DNA of 64,000 nucleotides from Climacteris rufus (GCA_013398175.1 VZRZ01007358.1:62001-126000); one strand, 5' to 3'. Counted from the first letter of the stretch, positions 1 through 13,620 are shown. The notes: generated from the sequence alone by a model not told the origin. A program made the numbers and translations.

Positions 1-3000
1 AAATGACCAACAGCTAGATTCATGCCAGGTCTGGCTGCCAGTCTTGTAAAGACAAACGAGTCATGCTTGCATAGGAACCTGAACAGAAAGGCCTGCCCTC
101 CCATGACCCTGCTGCCTTCTTTGTGCCCTGTGTTCCAGACTCAGCAATGCCACCTGGTGCTGCTCAGCACTGAATTCTGGAGGGCAAGTGGGACTGGTTC
201 CTGGGAAGAGATGGAGGGGTTGAAGCCCATTGCCCCTCCTAACACAGAGCTGCTGCCCATGGATTGGAGACCCATGAATCAGGTGGCCCCTGCCCTCCCC
301 TGCCAAGCCTAATGCTTGTCCTCCTATCCCGTCAACTCATGGTCCTGCTATCCCTCGCTCCCTTGAGCCGATGAGGACTTGTAGGGGTGTTGGAGTGCAG
401 CTGAGATCCTGCACTGGGCTCCTTTTAAAAGCGCTCTCTTGGTGCTGGGATGTGTTGTGTGCAAGACCCAGGGCACAGAGAGGAATCTTCTGCCATCACT
501 CACTGCAAGAACCAGCTGAGTCATGATGGGCATGGCCTGGGCATGATCCAGCTCTGCACAGGTACACACCCTGGGCACTCCTCCACAGGGCAGGGTCACA
601 TTTGCTTGTCCATCAGGCTGTCAGCAGGAGGTGAGAGCTCAGACTGGAAGGCACACAGAATCCTGACGGAGGTAATCAGTCACAGGCGCCGCCACAGAGG
701 GGAGGGAGAGGCTTCAGCTCCATCACAGGACCTTCTTAACAACTGATTACTCTGCCCAGGCAGGAGGCTGTAAAATAAAATGTGATCTCTCCCGCACCAG
801 GGCCCCCACGTCTCTGCTGATGTTTTAGTCCTTTCCACTCAAACGGTTTTGAAAGCTCAGAATCCATATTATCTGCATAGCTAACATCTCCATTCCCTTT
901 CCTTTTTCCTTTCATCTTCATTTACTCTCCCTCCATTTCTCATCTTCAATAAGGAAAAATCATGAGTCAGCTTTAGTATCAGTGTCTTCACAGTGTCTGC
1001 AGGAAGCAGATTATGTGGTACATACCTACTCAAATCAGCAGACAGCCTGGCTAGGCAGGAGGAGGAGCTCTGCCTACCTGTCCAGAGAGTTTCTTCTCTC
1101 ACCGCAAGATTTTCAATCAGTTTAATTCTCTCTTTGTGCATTGGTATAAATGTTTATGAGTGTTTATGAGTACTGAACTGTGGCCATCTTAATTCTGTGA
1201 CTTTCAGGGGCAGGTTTTCCAGTGCATCTTTTTGTTTTCTTTCATAGAAAATAACTCTTCCAGGACTACGCGTTAAAGTTTCATCTGGCTGTTTGCAAAG
1301 ACACGCGCTGCTGTACTGAAAGATGGCAGCTCTTACAGGGTTCTTCAGCATCTGGAGCAGATGTATTTCATCACAAGCACAGGTCATGCCTGGCTTCTCA
1401 CTCTTCTGGGAAATAGAGATCTCTTCTGCCAAGTCAGTGAAACCTCTTCCCTGCAGGGTCGTCATTAGTTTATCCCAAGAGTGACATGACTCTTTCAGAA
1501 TAGCTGCTTCTCTGCAACTATCTTCTTCACTTCCACAGAAAAATTACAGTGGATGAGTTCAGCCCAATACACAGCAGGAAAAAATATCACAGAAATCAAG
1601 AACTTTCCCACATAAATTTGCCAAATACAGAAGACTGCTAAGTGGTCTGACAGACCAGGAAACTTTCAGTAACTTGCCTCCATGATGCACACATTCAAAC
1701 TAATGCAAAATCCAGCACTCCTTCAAAAGTTTCTGGCTCTGGTATCCTTGTTCTGCACATTAGCATGGGATTTCTCTCTCGGAAATGTATGACTAAGAAG
1801 TGAAAGCAGAACTGGCTGGGCAAGCATGAAATATTTGAAAACATCAAGAAGAGAAACATTGCCAACTTCGCCCACCTACACTCGGGACCAACCCATTAAC
1901 TCCAAACTCCAGCTGAACAACACAGCATCAATTGTTCAAACAACAGAGAAGATTATATTCTCCTGAAATAAGGAAAGGGCAGTAAGCAGCTTGTCTAACT
2001 ATTAAAATAAAGCAACATCTGAAGCATAAACAGAGACATGCCCCAGATAACACTGCAAGGACCCTCGAAGTATCTTCTCTCTTTAAAGTTTTCCCCTTCC
2101 ACATTATTACTGAGTTTTATCCTTTGGAATATGAATGGAGAGTAAAGCTGCCTCTGTGCACTGCACTCCCCACTGACAAACCCATAAATGATTCACAGCT
2201 GCATTCAGGAGACAGATCAATTAATCGTTGCAGCTCTCCAGTATTTATATTGGGCATCATTCAAACAAGCCAGCTCTGAATCGATTCCTCGTTGCTTCCA
2301 ACAGGAGCAGATCCTGTTCTTCATTTATACCATTATCTTTGTTCAGAACAGCATGGGTCATGCAGGATGAAGGACCCCTGCTCCAAAGAAGAGTTGTATT
2401 TCATTGCACATGGGACACCAAAAACTTCCCTGGACCTTGTGAAAGAGGCAACTACACATTGATGGGCTGTGCAGAGTACACAGCCAAGACTGGAGCACTG
2501 CGTGGGAACAGGGCTGCAGCTCACAGCCAGTGAGGTATCCAGGAGATCGCCTAAGTATGAACAAGTTGTTGTATGGGGATTGCACAGGGAAAAGTCATTT
2601 ACAGGGGATTGGGCCTCCACCTCATTTTTTTTCCCTCCCTAGCCTTTCCCAGACTCAGTTGGCTTCATCTACAGTTTGGTTTCAAGAGGCAACACAACAC
2701 CAGGTCCCTGCCCTGCTAAAGGAAGAGGGAAGGGACAGTGAGCTGAGCCAGGAGTGCTGTCCTGCCTGGCACACTGAGCCCATGCAGGGGTGCAGAGCCA
2801 CCCCTGTGCCCCACAAGCAGGCAGCACCTGGGTGGACTCTGCCAAGACAGATGCTTTGCCCTGGACATAATCAGCATCACAAAACAAACAGACTCGAGGC
2901 TTATTTAAAACTTCCTGACCGTTTATGAACGGACTGGCAAAGCACAGTTTGCTCCAGCTGGAGTCCGCACAGGATGTGGCAGGCAGAGAGGTACACATCA

Positions 3001-3244
3001 GAGAAGGGGTAAGAGGGATATCATCCAGTGCGTCATCTTTTCTATAGCAATTCTTTCCTGATTAACCTTTTTACCTATGTGTAAGCCATAGCTTAGGGAT
3101 AAACTGTTTGCCTTGCTCAGGCAGGCTGAGTCCCATGCTCTAGAGCTGCAAGAGGAGGGCAAAAAATACTTGGATCCAGCCAGCCCGCCCCTCTGCAGAG
3201 AGGGAAGGTGCCATGCCCACCAGCTGGTGGTCCCCACACTGTAC
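1..3244 (-). other. PTPRF: PTPRF intron after FN5 part 1 (partial)
   Basis: Noncoding sequence downstream of the FN5 donor, cut by the window edge. I looked for the second FN5 exon and for a short alternative FN5 mini-exon and found neither. A ten-base direct repeat (tgtttatgag twice, near 1149-1168) is the only small structure noted. Confidence 0.75.
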
Positions 3245-3438
3245 CTGTGCTTCTGAGAGCATGACATCCTTGATGACTGGCTGCCCTCGGGGCTCGTTGT
3301 TCTCCAGCTTCACATAGGTCACCTGGTACCCGCGGATCTGCCCGTGCTGCTTGTTGGAGATGGGCAGCTTCCAGCTCACCCGGATGGCAGTCGAGTTCAC
3401 AGACTCCACCTCCACCTTTCGTGGTGGGGCACTGGGCA
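3245..3438 (-). CDS. PTPRF: PTPRF exon: first half of FN5
   Basis: A 194-nt exon, phase 1 to phase 0, with acceptor gtgtgttacag and donor GCACAG|gtacag. It codes VPSAPPRKVEVESVNSTA, the core tryptophan in IRVSWKLPISN, KQHGQIRGYQVTYVKLEN and then RGQPVIKDVMLSEAQ. The NST in SVNSTAI is an N-glycosylation sequon also present in mammalian LAR. The next exon, which completes FN5 (WRPEES... in mammals), is not in the window. The border after SEAQ is the place where LAR transcripts can take up a short extra FN5 exon, and the donor gtacag is weak, which fits regulated splicing. Confidence 0.97.
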
Positions 3439-6329
3439 CTGTAACACACACGGGACAACAGTTAGCAGGTACCATGCAACCACTACCTTTGACTCCTTGG
3501 CTACCTTCCCTCCACCTCACTGCCAGGATGGCCCCGCTGGCACAAGTTTCCTGCACCTGCCCAGGACCTCATACTGCAGTCTTCAGCATGTCCATATCCC
3601 TGACCCCTTCCCAGCACCCAAGTACTTTTGTCATTCTCAGTAGGAAAGAGCACAACTGTAATATGCACGAGCACTCCTAATAAAAGTAGGATCAGACCTG
3701 ATCTGCTGGATCAGACCAAGGTCCATCTATCCCTGTCATTTCCAACAGTAGGGGGGCAAGGAAGCATACAAGAATATAGCAGAATATAAAGAATACAGAG
3801 CAGCTCAGGGTGCCCTGGGGCACAGGCAGGGGTTTTGAAGCCTTCTTTGCATCTTGCCTGACACAACACCTCCTCTCAGACCCCTCTGAGCACATCTAAA
3901 TGCAGTCCAACAGCCCCAGGTAGCACGACTGGGTGCCGAGTCTGTCTTGCAGGGAGCCCTGGTACCTGCCACCAGCCAGAGCATGCACATGCTCTTCCCC
4001 TGTGACAGTGAGAGGTTAATGAGGGGGAAAAGCACCATCCTAAAACAATAACCCAGAGCTCAGAGACAGCAGTCACTGAACTCAGCCAGATAAAGGGGCC
4101 TGTGGGGATTGTGACAGCTCTGGGGACTGTATTTCATGCACGGCTAGCTGAATGCTTTTTGATAATAAAATGAAAAATTACACTGCCCAGAAAATATCAA
4201 TTTTCTTGCAAGGTGAGGCCCGTTTAAAAATGTATTTATACCCTATTTACCATTTGGAAAAATTACCTCCTTATTACTTTTTGCTCTTGCATTGACTGCC
4301 ACAAAAATGTCAATTCTAAAAAATTAGCTTCTCAGTTGCTCCTGGAAAGCTCCTTCTGGCTGAAGCAGCTGGGAGCAGAGGTGTGCGCTCTCTGTGGAGG
4401 ATACTGAAGCTATGCAAAGGACTGGTACCAAGTGAAGGAACTGGGCTTCATCCTATCACCTCACCTGCAGGATCCTTTCTACCTTCCACTGGCCTGGGAA
4501 AATCCAGGGGTTTGGAACGCCACATGTCCCAATTCTCAACACAGCTAGAAATCAGTATTACATAATTAGGGATGGATAGCTGACAAGCAGACGTAACGAG
4601 TATTGCTATTTCAACCAACTAAACAGGAAGAAACAGCTACCCAGCAGGTAAGCACAGTTTTTAAGCTGCAGAGCAATTCATTATTTTTCCCCAGATGTCC
4701 TTTTTAATTGTAGATAATTATATAACACAGAGAAAGGAGGAACGGAGCATTTTAGCACCATGAGGCCAACTCCAGGTATGGAAAATAGAGGGGGCTGTGC
4801 TTGAGCAGTTACCCCCTTCTACCTGGAGCAGCCTATGCTGTAATCCACAATTCACTTAGTGCAGTGACCTTGCACAAGCCACAGGGCTCTTCTGCCCTGC
4901 CAAGGCACCTGCCCACACACACAGCTGGGAGTCCAAGTGGAAAACAAGATCCTCCCTGAGAACCAGACAGAAGCTGTGTGTCAAGGTCTGCTGGCACGAG
5001 AAGGCGGGAGGCCTTGGCAGGACATGATATGGGGATGTTGCAGGGACACAAAAAGATGTGAATATGAGCAGACCACAGTGTTTCAAGGAACTCTGTCCTA
5101 CCCCATTATGGGAAGTGTGTGTTGCATCTGAGATCCAAAGGGGGAAAGTTCAGTTTGTTTTCAGACCACAATTTAGCATTTCTCATTCCTTCATCATAGG
5201 TATCTACTGAGCATCAGCATGTCAGAGGGATATAAAATCACTGCTGACAGCTAAGCTAGAATGTCCAACCACAGTTCCCAAAAACTAACTGAGAGCTTGT
5301 TGCGACATTTCTGGGGTAACAGCTTCCCCTGGGCTACAACTCTGCTGAATGAGAGCTGAAGCAAACAATACAGGCAGCAGGACACACACAGATGTGTTTT
5401 CCAGCCCAGGAATGCAGTCAGCGAGCATTCCCAGATGCCACTTCCAGAGCCATGGAGACGTGGGGGACAGCGGCAGCCCATTTAGGGGAACCGTAACATG
5501 TCTGGTTTCCATTTCCTACACTGATTGGGCAATGCAGAGATCATGCTTTTCTTGCCTGGATGCTCCATCTCTTTCTTCTCCCATTAAATCTGCAGCTTTC
5601 TTGGGTCAGCATGAAGCCACGGAAGCTCCTACTGTCACCCTAAGCTCTGGCACTTTCAAAGCAAATGGCTTAAATCATGATGACATAACTGACAGCCCTA
5701 CTAATACAAAGCAATTTCTCTTTAAAGCTGTCGTATCCAGTAAAGTGCTCTGTACGTGTGGTATTCTGACTCTTGAGTGGAAGAGCAGCTTTATATAAGC
5801 TGTGGCTTGCCTGGAAGCCGGGGCAGGAAGCAGCTTTCCTGCAGTATCTACAACTTTCAAATGGATTTCTTTTTCCCTCTTTAGTTTGCTGGATTTCAGG
5901 TCAATAAATAAACTTTAAGTCCTGATCTCACAAGACAAGCCTTTGGCTGGGAGAACTCATTCCACCTTCAGTAAAAGAGAAATCCACCACCACCACCCTC
6001 TATAAAACCACAAAGGAAAGCAGAACAATACTTCTTTGCACACACAGGAAGGAATGCTGACACCAAAAGGACCCTGTGGGACCATGCTGGGACACCTGAC
6101 ACAGCCTGGAGGCAGAGCAAGGGTCAGCAGAGCAATTCCCCAATCCCAGTCCAGGGCAACTGTTGAGACCCAATCCCTGGAGCACTGCTCCTGACAGACT
6201 CTGGTTCTGCTTGAAAGGCACTCCCAGGTCAACATCCCCGCTCCCTTTCTCCTCCTTTCCAGCAACTCAGCTAGGAGAGTCCTGGTTAACCCACGGCAGT
6301 AGCTGAAGGAGCTCTTCAGAAGCACCTAC
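3439..6329 (-). other. PTPRF: PTPRF intron between FN4 and FN5
   Basis: This is 2.9 kb. It holds one degenerate interspersed repeat at about 3.68-3.80 kb and a short CCA run near 5.98 kb. No other gene is seen. Confidence 0.75.
3684..3800. repeat. Degenerate old interspersed repeat
   Basis: The stretch with tctgctggatcagaccaagg, tccatctatccctgtcattt and ccaacagtaggggggcaagg resembles a widespread old repeat of birds, turtles and crocodilians that carries 'ctggatcagaccaaaggtcc' and 'atctagcccag'. I recognise the pattern but cannot name its family with confidence. Confidence 0.4.
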
Positions 6330-6635
6330 CATCCTCGTCAGTGCGCACGTGCATGGGGATGCTCTCCGGTCCTGGCCCCACATCCGTGTGAGCCCTTACC
6401 CACACTTTGTACTCGGTCCATTTCTCCAGGTCCTTGATCTCCCAGCTGGAATGCTCCCGTCCAATGCCATCCACCACATGCTTGGTGTTGTCATCTCCTT
6501 CCACTGCCTGATAGGCAATGGAGTACTGGGTGATGACCCCATTGCGGCTCTGGGCAGGCGGTGGCACCCAACTTACCCGGATGGTGGTGGAGCTGGTGCT
6601 TACACACTCGACTTCTTGGGGTGGGGCGGAGGGGG
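6330..6635 (-). CDS. PTPRF: PTPRF exon: FN4
   Basis: A 306-nt exon with acceptor atttatccccag and donor GATG|gtaggt, phase 1 at both ends. It carries one whole FN3-type domain: TPSAPPQEVECVSTSSTT, the core tryptophan in IRVSWVPPPAQSRNGV, then ITQYSIAYQAVEG, REHSSWEIKDLEKWTEY and KVWVRAHTDVGPGPES, ending HVRTDED. Because it is symmetric and complete, it can be skipped in frame. LAR-family genes are known to make short isoforms lacking FN4 and neighbouring FN domains. The extra tryptophans in EHSSW and LEKW are shared with mammalian PTPRF. Confidence 0.97.
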
Positions 6636-9600
6636 CTGGGGATAAATAAATGAAGTGGGGAGATGAAGGGAAATGAATGAAGGACAAACCAAAACGCACA
6701 GGAACTTTTACCCAGCCAACTGAGCACTGATCATACGCATGGACAACTGCCTGCCATCCTCACAGATCATCAAAGATGGCAGTAGGGGGGCAATTTGTAT
6801 CTGAAGGCCAGATGAGCAGCATGGCGACGGAAGAGCTGTTCTGCATCAGAGAACACCTCTTCCCAAAGCAGTTCTGGACGCTCACTTTACCAAACATGAC
6901 AAATGGCAGTAAGGGAAGCGGGGCATGTGGAGGGTGACAGAGAGAGACTGGTAAGGAGAAGAAAGATAGTTTCAGTGAAGATCTGAAGCAGATGGAAACC
7001 AGAAGAGGTAGGAAGTTGCAGAAGGCAAGAGTGGCAGAAAGGAAGCTCACACACCAGACTGTAGGAAGGCTTGTGAAAACTCACTCCTAGACAAGCAGAG
7101 GAAACAAAAGAGGATAAGGCAAGCAGGTGACTGAGGTTAGATGGAGTTTGTCCTGGTGGGGTTTGAAATCATGACCATCAGCTGTAAGCAGCATCCTAAC
7201 CAAGTGGGAGCTAGGCACCATGTGGGATCAGGAGATGATGTGGTTGTGATGCTTTGCATGTTCCTGGAATCTGGGACTGACTGCTTCATGCCTGCCAAAC
7301 TGGTTATCTGCCTCAGTAGCTTCCTGGCCTATGGATCTGTACAGCAGAAGGTAAGCAGGTCTTGCCTCCTCCCAGGCAAAAAAAGCACGTGCAGTTTGCC
7401 TTAACTTCTAAGCCCCAGCAATGCTTAGTGTCCACATGGGAAGGGAATAGGATCCAGGCAGCAGATGCTTCTCATCGGGATCAGGAGCAGTCTCTAGACA
7501 CAGCATACTTGAGAGGAGCAGTGAATCAAATCTGGGTGGGGAAGAGAGGGATCGGGAAAGGAGAGACAACCTGGACAAAGCAAAGCATCTCTAGGACACC
7601 TGCCTGGTTCATTCCCTTCTCCAGTCTTGCAGAACTGCTGTCGGTTGCAACAGGGCCCCAGCAGCATGGGAGCCCTCTCATGGCAGCATCAGCCCCCTCT
7701 CATTTGGCCTCACTGTCCCAGGAGGCTGCAGACAGCATGCCTGCACAAAAGGCAATGGTGGAAGTCTGGAGAAGGAAAGAAACCCACCTGGTCAGGGAAG
7801 GATCAAGGGACACAAGTCCATCCATCCCTGCGTGCTTGTGCAGAAGGAAATAGCCCTAAGCAGAGGGGGCAGGGCACCATAACAAAAAAAAAAAGTGCTC
7901 ACTGTTGCTCTAAGACAAGGAAGCTGTCTGGCCAAGTGATAATGGAGTACAAAGTATCTTGCTTTGTTTCCATTCTCCATTGCACCCAGAAACCTTGAAA
8001 CTTCTTAACAAACCCTGGAGCCCTTTGCCATACTTCAGTCCTTGCAGCCATCAGTGCACCAGAGCCAGCCTTCCCAGGGCACAGGGATAAGGCTGCCTGC
8101 TCACCACCTGTGCAAAGGCAAACACAACCTACATCACTCCAGATGGCAGGAAGGACCTCAAGTAATTATAGCACTCAGTAACTGTGCAGTGGTTGAAGGT
8201 CGGCAATGGCAGAGGATTTAGGAAAGCAGAGGGCAGCAGGACCTCCCAATGCCACTGGTGACCTCTGCTTGCTGGGAACAAGGCCCACTTGCTTGCAGAA
8301 ACAGTTGCAGACTACATGTAGCTTTTAATTCTCACTTCTATGTTGAGAGAGCAGGGCTCATTCCTGACGGCTGGGCTGGGATGCCTGGGGAGACGAAAGA
8401 TGAAGGAGAGTAAGTAGTGATGGAGCTGGAAGACACAATGCCTGAGCAGTCAGGCTTGTGCTACAGGAGCTACACTGGAGGAAAGAGAAGTCAAAGCAAT
8501 GCGTGGAAACAAACAGTTGCCTATGTGAGGGAGGCAAAATAGGATCAGCCCTGCCATCTGGTATACTGTAAAGGGAGCAGAGGTAAAAAGTGAATCCTCA
8601 CACTCTTTCAGTTAATCAGCAGAGAAGTGGCAGGGAATAGAGTAGGAAGATACAGCACCAAAACAACACCTACAATGAATTCAGGGAGGGCATAGTGTAG
8701 ACAAAGTGCCTGGTAGCATCCATCAGAGAGGACAGGTGAGACACAAGGAGCTTGGCAAGCCTTTCCTTTGCCAAGGTCTGTAGATAGGCCCTTCGACAGA
8801 AGAGATTTGTTTTGACAGCAGCTCCACAGTTTCCCTTGGGATGCGGCAGTGAACTCATTCTCATAAGGCAGATTTGGATGGCAGAGTGGGCAACTCAGAT
8901 GTTGGCTGTTGACTGGGTAAGAGTCACACACATGATATGCAAGGCAAAAACTCAGATTAACACTTAAAGAAAGCAAAATAAAACTTGATAACATGAGCAG
9001 GATCAACTTAAAATGCACAAGGAGTCGAAGTGTCCCTCCTGGGGCCAGCAAAGAGCAGACGGGGTGGCCAGCATGCACCCACACATGCAGATGTACCCAC
9101 ACATACAACTGTGCAAACCTCTGCTGCCTCCAGGCTACTCACAACAGCCTCCCCTGATGGCCCAGTGCACCCATCCAACCCACCTGCTCCTTAGGCTAGG
9201 GAAAAGGCAGACTCAGGACCCACCTTCATATTTCAAGGAAGAGCAGCATTTTAATGCTGAGGCCTAATGGGCACAGAGCTGACATTTCTCTCTTACATCA
9301 TACCATTTGCCAGAGGCACTGCAAACTCCTGGAAAACTCCCCCATGCTCCTCAGGCTGAAAGCAGCACTACTTGTACTTTTTGCAGGATACCCAGCTACT
9401 AAGTGAGCAGCTTAGCAGGAACACAGTCCAAAAGGCAGCTGTCTGCTCAGGAGATGAGCTCTCAACTGTGCTGCTGCAAGGGTGCACAGGGGCACTGCCT
9501 TCCCGAATAAGCATCCCTACCATTCCTGAGCAGGGGTGCCACAAGAAAAGCAATACCAACATCCTTCTCCAGCCCATCAGTGACTCATTAGTGATCACGG

Positions 9601-11789
9601 ATCTTCCCCTTGACTGGTTTGTCAGGGACAGGAATAGAGACTGAAGAGAAGCTTTTTTGAAAGCAGGAGTATGACTGCTCCTGCAGTTTGTGTCCCACCT
9701 GAACATGTCAAGCTCCATGAGCTAACAGCCTTTCTCAGGGTAAGCAGATGGAAAAGTGCAGCAAGGAGACCAATTTGAAGCTGAGAGCTGTGCTGTTTCT
9801 ACATTAGTTAAGTTCTGAGGCCAAAGGGGACCAATCCAACTATCTAATATAAAGTGGTGCTAAGTAAAGACCAAAGGATTTCTGCCTGGAAGTCATGCAC
9901 TGTGCACACAACTTCTGCCAAGCTAAAGCAGAGCTTTCTGGAAGACCTAATTGATTTTGAGCCTCCCAGCACCCAAGGATCCACACTCCACTGGGGCTGT
10001 TTAGATAGTGGTTTGTCACCCTCACTGAATAGCAGTAACTGCCAATGGCTTCTGTTATAGGATGGAGTGCCATCAGAAATCTTTTCAAGTAGGGGCCTGT
10101 AAACCAAGACACAGGTCACTTCTTGGATCAATCTAAGAACTCTTAGGTCCTTCTATGTGAGAAGGGTTTCACTACTCCAACCAAGGCACTCCTGTAGCTA
10201 AAAGACAAATTTCTTCCAGCCTATGAACATTTCTCTTACTAAACAGATGCCAGAACCAGTCAGCTACTGCACCACTGGCAACAACCTTAAAACCAAAGTG
10301 GTGTGAGATCCCCTGTGAGCAGACAACACATAGAGTAGGTCATGGGAAGATGTCTGACCTGATGAGTCCATGAAGCAAACGTTTCTCTTACTTGGACTGT
10401 TGTGAGACTCTGAAGGACTCATTTATGCACAGAGCTGTCTCTGATTAAGTGTGTTCAAGGATAAGAGCATACACTGATGGAATTAATTTACATGGCAGGA
10501 GAGTTGCTTCAACCTTTTCCTATCAATACAAAAGCTCTCTAAGCAGATATACAAATCCCCATATTCAGAATTTGTTCTCAATGTTCAAATATTTATAACT
10601 GCATGGTCTGAACCTTTCTCCGTTTTCATACCTGTCTATTGAGCAGCTCTAAACCACCATTAGCTCACTTACGAGGTGGAGGAATGCTTGGGACTGGTAT
10701 GTTAATGAAGCTGAGTTTTCCTCAAAGAGAAGGTCATTCTGAAAGTGAGCAAAGCTGCTCTTCCCTGCCAGAGCTCTCCTTCTAATGGCCATCTCACACT
10801 CCTGGTTGCTGTGCACACTGCCACCCTCCCTGCAGGGAAGGCTGGCTGCCTGTGCCAACTGCTCACCCCACATAGTGAGTAAATCCCAGACAGACGGTGC
10901 TAACGGAAATGTCTTTTTTCCCCCTTTTAATGCTCTTTGCATAATGGCAAGCCCAAAAATCGTTAGTGAAAACGAGCTTATCGCATGGCCCTTTGATAGC
11001 CCTAATCTGCTTATGCACAGCACTTTGAGCTGCCAATCAGAGCAATGCAAACTCCTGCTCTGTGATCACACAGGGCAGAGCCAGGATGAAAGTGATATTG
11101 CCTGGGTCACCTCATTATTGAGCCTCTCTATTAACTCCACTGCAGCTTGTTTTGGTTTTCCCTAGCACTGCAGTCCCAGAAGCAGCAGCCTCACTTGCTC
11201 ACACAACCCTGGCAAACAGCCACACTCCCAACATGACTCTTCCAGCTTGTGCCTGACAGCCACAAGCACATCTGGACCCAGAGGATGCCCCACCTTGCAA
11301 TCAATTGTATGGACCAGGGATGGACTCCTGTGTAAGCAAGGTGGCTGGAATGGGGACTGAGGGGATGAAAATCCAATGGTTAGGAGACAGTCACATTTAG
11401 AGCCAAATACCCATATGCTGCCTGTCCAGACAGCTTGTCTGCATGGGAGTAAATTCATAGAGATGCACAAACCCACTCAAATCAATCTCTACAAAGCAAT
11501 TTCCCAGCCTGTTTCACTCCTCCATCAGTTTTTATGAATCTACCCTTAGGGAAAGACAGTATGATCAAAGGGACACAAAGAAACAACTTACCCCTTGGGT
11601 GCACCCACTCTGCCGAAGAGCCCTGATCCAAACCCCAGCTGACTTTCCCCATTACACCCATTAGGAAGCTCCCTGCCAGCATCCCTGCAAACCCACAAGG
11701 GCAGAGGCACTGGGCTTCTCCGTGCCCAGGCCATGGAAACTGCACTGCTTTTGCTTTCTCTTCAGCAGTGTTGAAAGTCAGACACTTAC
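6636..11789 (-). other. PTPRF: PTPRF intron between FN3 and FN4
   Basis: This is 5.2 kb between the FN3 and FN4 exons. An A11 run near 7.89 kb is the only simple feature noted; the open frames of 60-166 codons here do not resemble known proteins. Confidence 0.75.
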
Positions 11790-11934
11790 TGGATTGGGCA
11801 GTTCTGGCTTCGACTGTGGGGGTGTAAACTCCTACCCCCAGCTCTGAGCGGGCACCCAGACGGAACTTATACAGTGTATCTGGTTTGAGACCTTCCACGG
11901 CATATGAGGAAGTTGGGTCAAACTCCACCTTTTG
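11790..11934 (-). CDS. PTPRF: PTPRF exon: second half of FN3
   Basis: A 145-nt exon, phase 0 to phase 1, with acceptor tttttggcag and donor TCCA|gtaagt. It codes QKVEFDPTSSYAVEGL, then KPDTLYKFRLGARSELGVGV with the FN3 tyrosine corner, and ends TPTVEARTAQS plus one base. Mammalian LAR reads KVTFDPTSSYTLEDLKPDTL here, a close match. It completes FN3 and hands a phase-1 codon to the FN4 exon, giving the T of TPSAPP. Confidence 0.95.
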
Positions 11935-12935
11935 CTGCCAAAAAAAGGAAACACAGATTATTTGGTGTAGCTGGATGATACAGAAAAGCTGGTGCTCAGC
12001 TCCCAGTGCCAAGGAAACAGGCAGCCCCATCACCCATTCTGGCCCCACAAAAAGCCACAGCCATGCTGCCAAACCTGCCTGCAGTCCTGCAAGGCTCCAA
12101 GGCATGGAGCTTCCTGGGTGACACACCAGGGCGCTGCAGGGAAGCACACCTCTGCAAAAGTCAGGCTACACTGCCTGATGTCCAGACTGCACTCACTGGC
12201 CTGACAGCTTTCTGGGAATGCTGGGTCCAACTACACAGTTCAGACAAGGGGCACAGGACACACAAATTTATTTCATCCCAACAGACAGTGTCTTGCCTGT
12301 GCAACAGAGTAAAGCCCTTGTCCTGGAGCAGTCAGGATCTCTAATGTACTGAAATACTGCTGGTAAATGGCTTGTTTTGCTGACACTTCACCTGAAGGGC
12401 ACTTATTTCTGGCAGCTCTCAAGCCGCTATAATAAGAGAAGGAGAGGACCATGGGACACTGTGATGCTGTCATGGCACAATTCTCGCTGTGCCGCTTGGC
12501 AGACAGCACTACCTTTGATATAGTTTGAACTGGACTTCCTTTAGGGACCTGCAGTAAATGTGGAAGGGCTCTCTCTAGGCTACCTTCAATCTGCTTTTTA
12601 GGTGTAACCAGTCCTAGGGCCAGAGACACATATTGGAGGCCATTTCAGACCTGCCTAGAAGTTCTACTGTTTACAGCCACTAGCAGTAAGCATGCCTCAG
12701 GGATGCTGTCATGGCATTCTGGAGCCTTTCCAGTCCCAAACAGTTACTAGCTACTTTGCTGGCCTCAACAAGCACTGTTGAGGTCACTTACATAGAAACC
12801 AGACTGCCGTGCTCCTACTGCACACTACTGAGGCAGAAGAAACAGTCTTGTTATCACCCCGGCTCAAGCAGAAACCCTTCCCAAGTTGATGAACTGTCAC
12901 GTCCAGCCCCAGGAGCTGCTAGGCAGGATCCTCAC
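11935..12935 (-). other. PTPRF: PTPRF intron inside FN3
   Basis: One kilobase of intron splitting the FN3 domain between its strands. No repeat or other gene is recognised. Confidence 0.8.
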
Positions 12936-13069
12936 CTGAGTGCCATCCTCCCCTTCCCAGTACAGCAGCTCATATTTAGTAATGCGCTCCTGAGAGGCGG
13001 GCAGCCACGTCAACAGGATGCGGGTGTCAGACTCTGCTTCTGCCTGGAAGTCAGCTGGCTGGGCGGGAA
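12936..13069 (-). CDS. PTPRF: PTPRF exon: first half of FN3
   Basis: A 134-nt exon that enters in phase 1 and leaves in phase 0 (ACTCAG|gtgagg). It codes VPAQPADFQAEAESDTRI, then the core tryptophan in LLTWLPASQERITKYELLYW, and ends EGEDGTQ. The opening VPAQPADFQAE is a PTPRF signature; the paralogues read VPGQP at the same place. The exon cannot be skipped alone without a frameshift; it must stay paired with the next exon, which completes FN3. Confidence 0.95.
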
Positions 13070-13620
13070 CTGGGGAACAAACACGCGGTTAGTGCCACAT
13101 GAGGGAAGAGGAGTCGCATGGCTTTGCAGAGTCAGTGTTTCACCTTGTGAGGATCCTCCTTCATTTCTGCTGGAACCTCCCTTCTCCCCTTTCCCCTGTA
13201 CTGTGCTCTTGGAACAAACCACACCACAAGCAAGCACCTCTGTGGCTCAGACAGGTGACATGGGAATCGTGCTCACTTCCAGCCCCTGACTGCATCCCAG
13301 ATCCTTCCTTCCACACGTGTACTCAGACCCCAGAAGGGTCCAGCAGTCACACATGTGCTGACATCCACGTCCAGCACTTTGTGTCATATTTTTAGTCACT
13401 CTTATCTCAGACAAAACTGGGGGCTGTTACTTGTACAGAGATCGATACCAACTCCCCAGGACAGTCTGACAGCTTAAAGCTGATGGCCGTGGGATGGGGA
13501 TGCCCCCCACGCACTCTGACATGCAAGCATTTGGGCACCAAGGGCAGTTGTGATGCAGATCAGACACTCAGCACACCACTGGGGTGGACATGGAGCCACA
13601 CTGCCTTACTCCACACGTAC
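13070..13620 (-). other. PTPRF: PTPRF intron between FN2 and FN3
   Basis: A short 551-bp intron. Nothing but splice signals is visible; the acceptor side is tgtttgttccccag. Confidence 0.85.
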
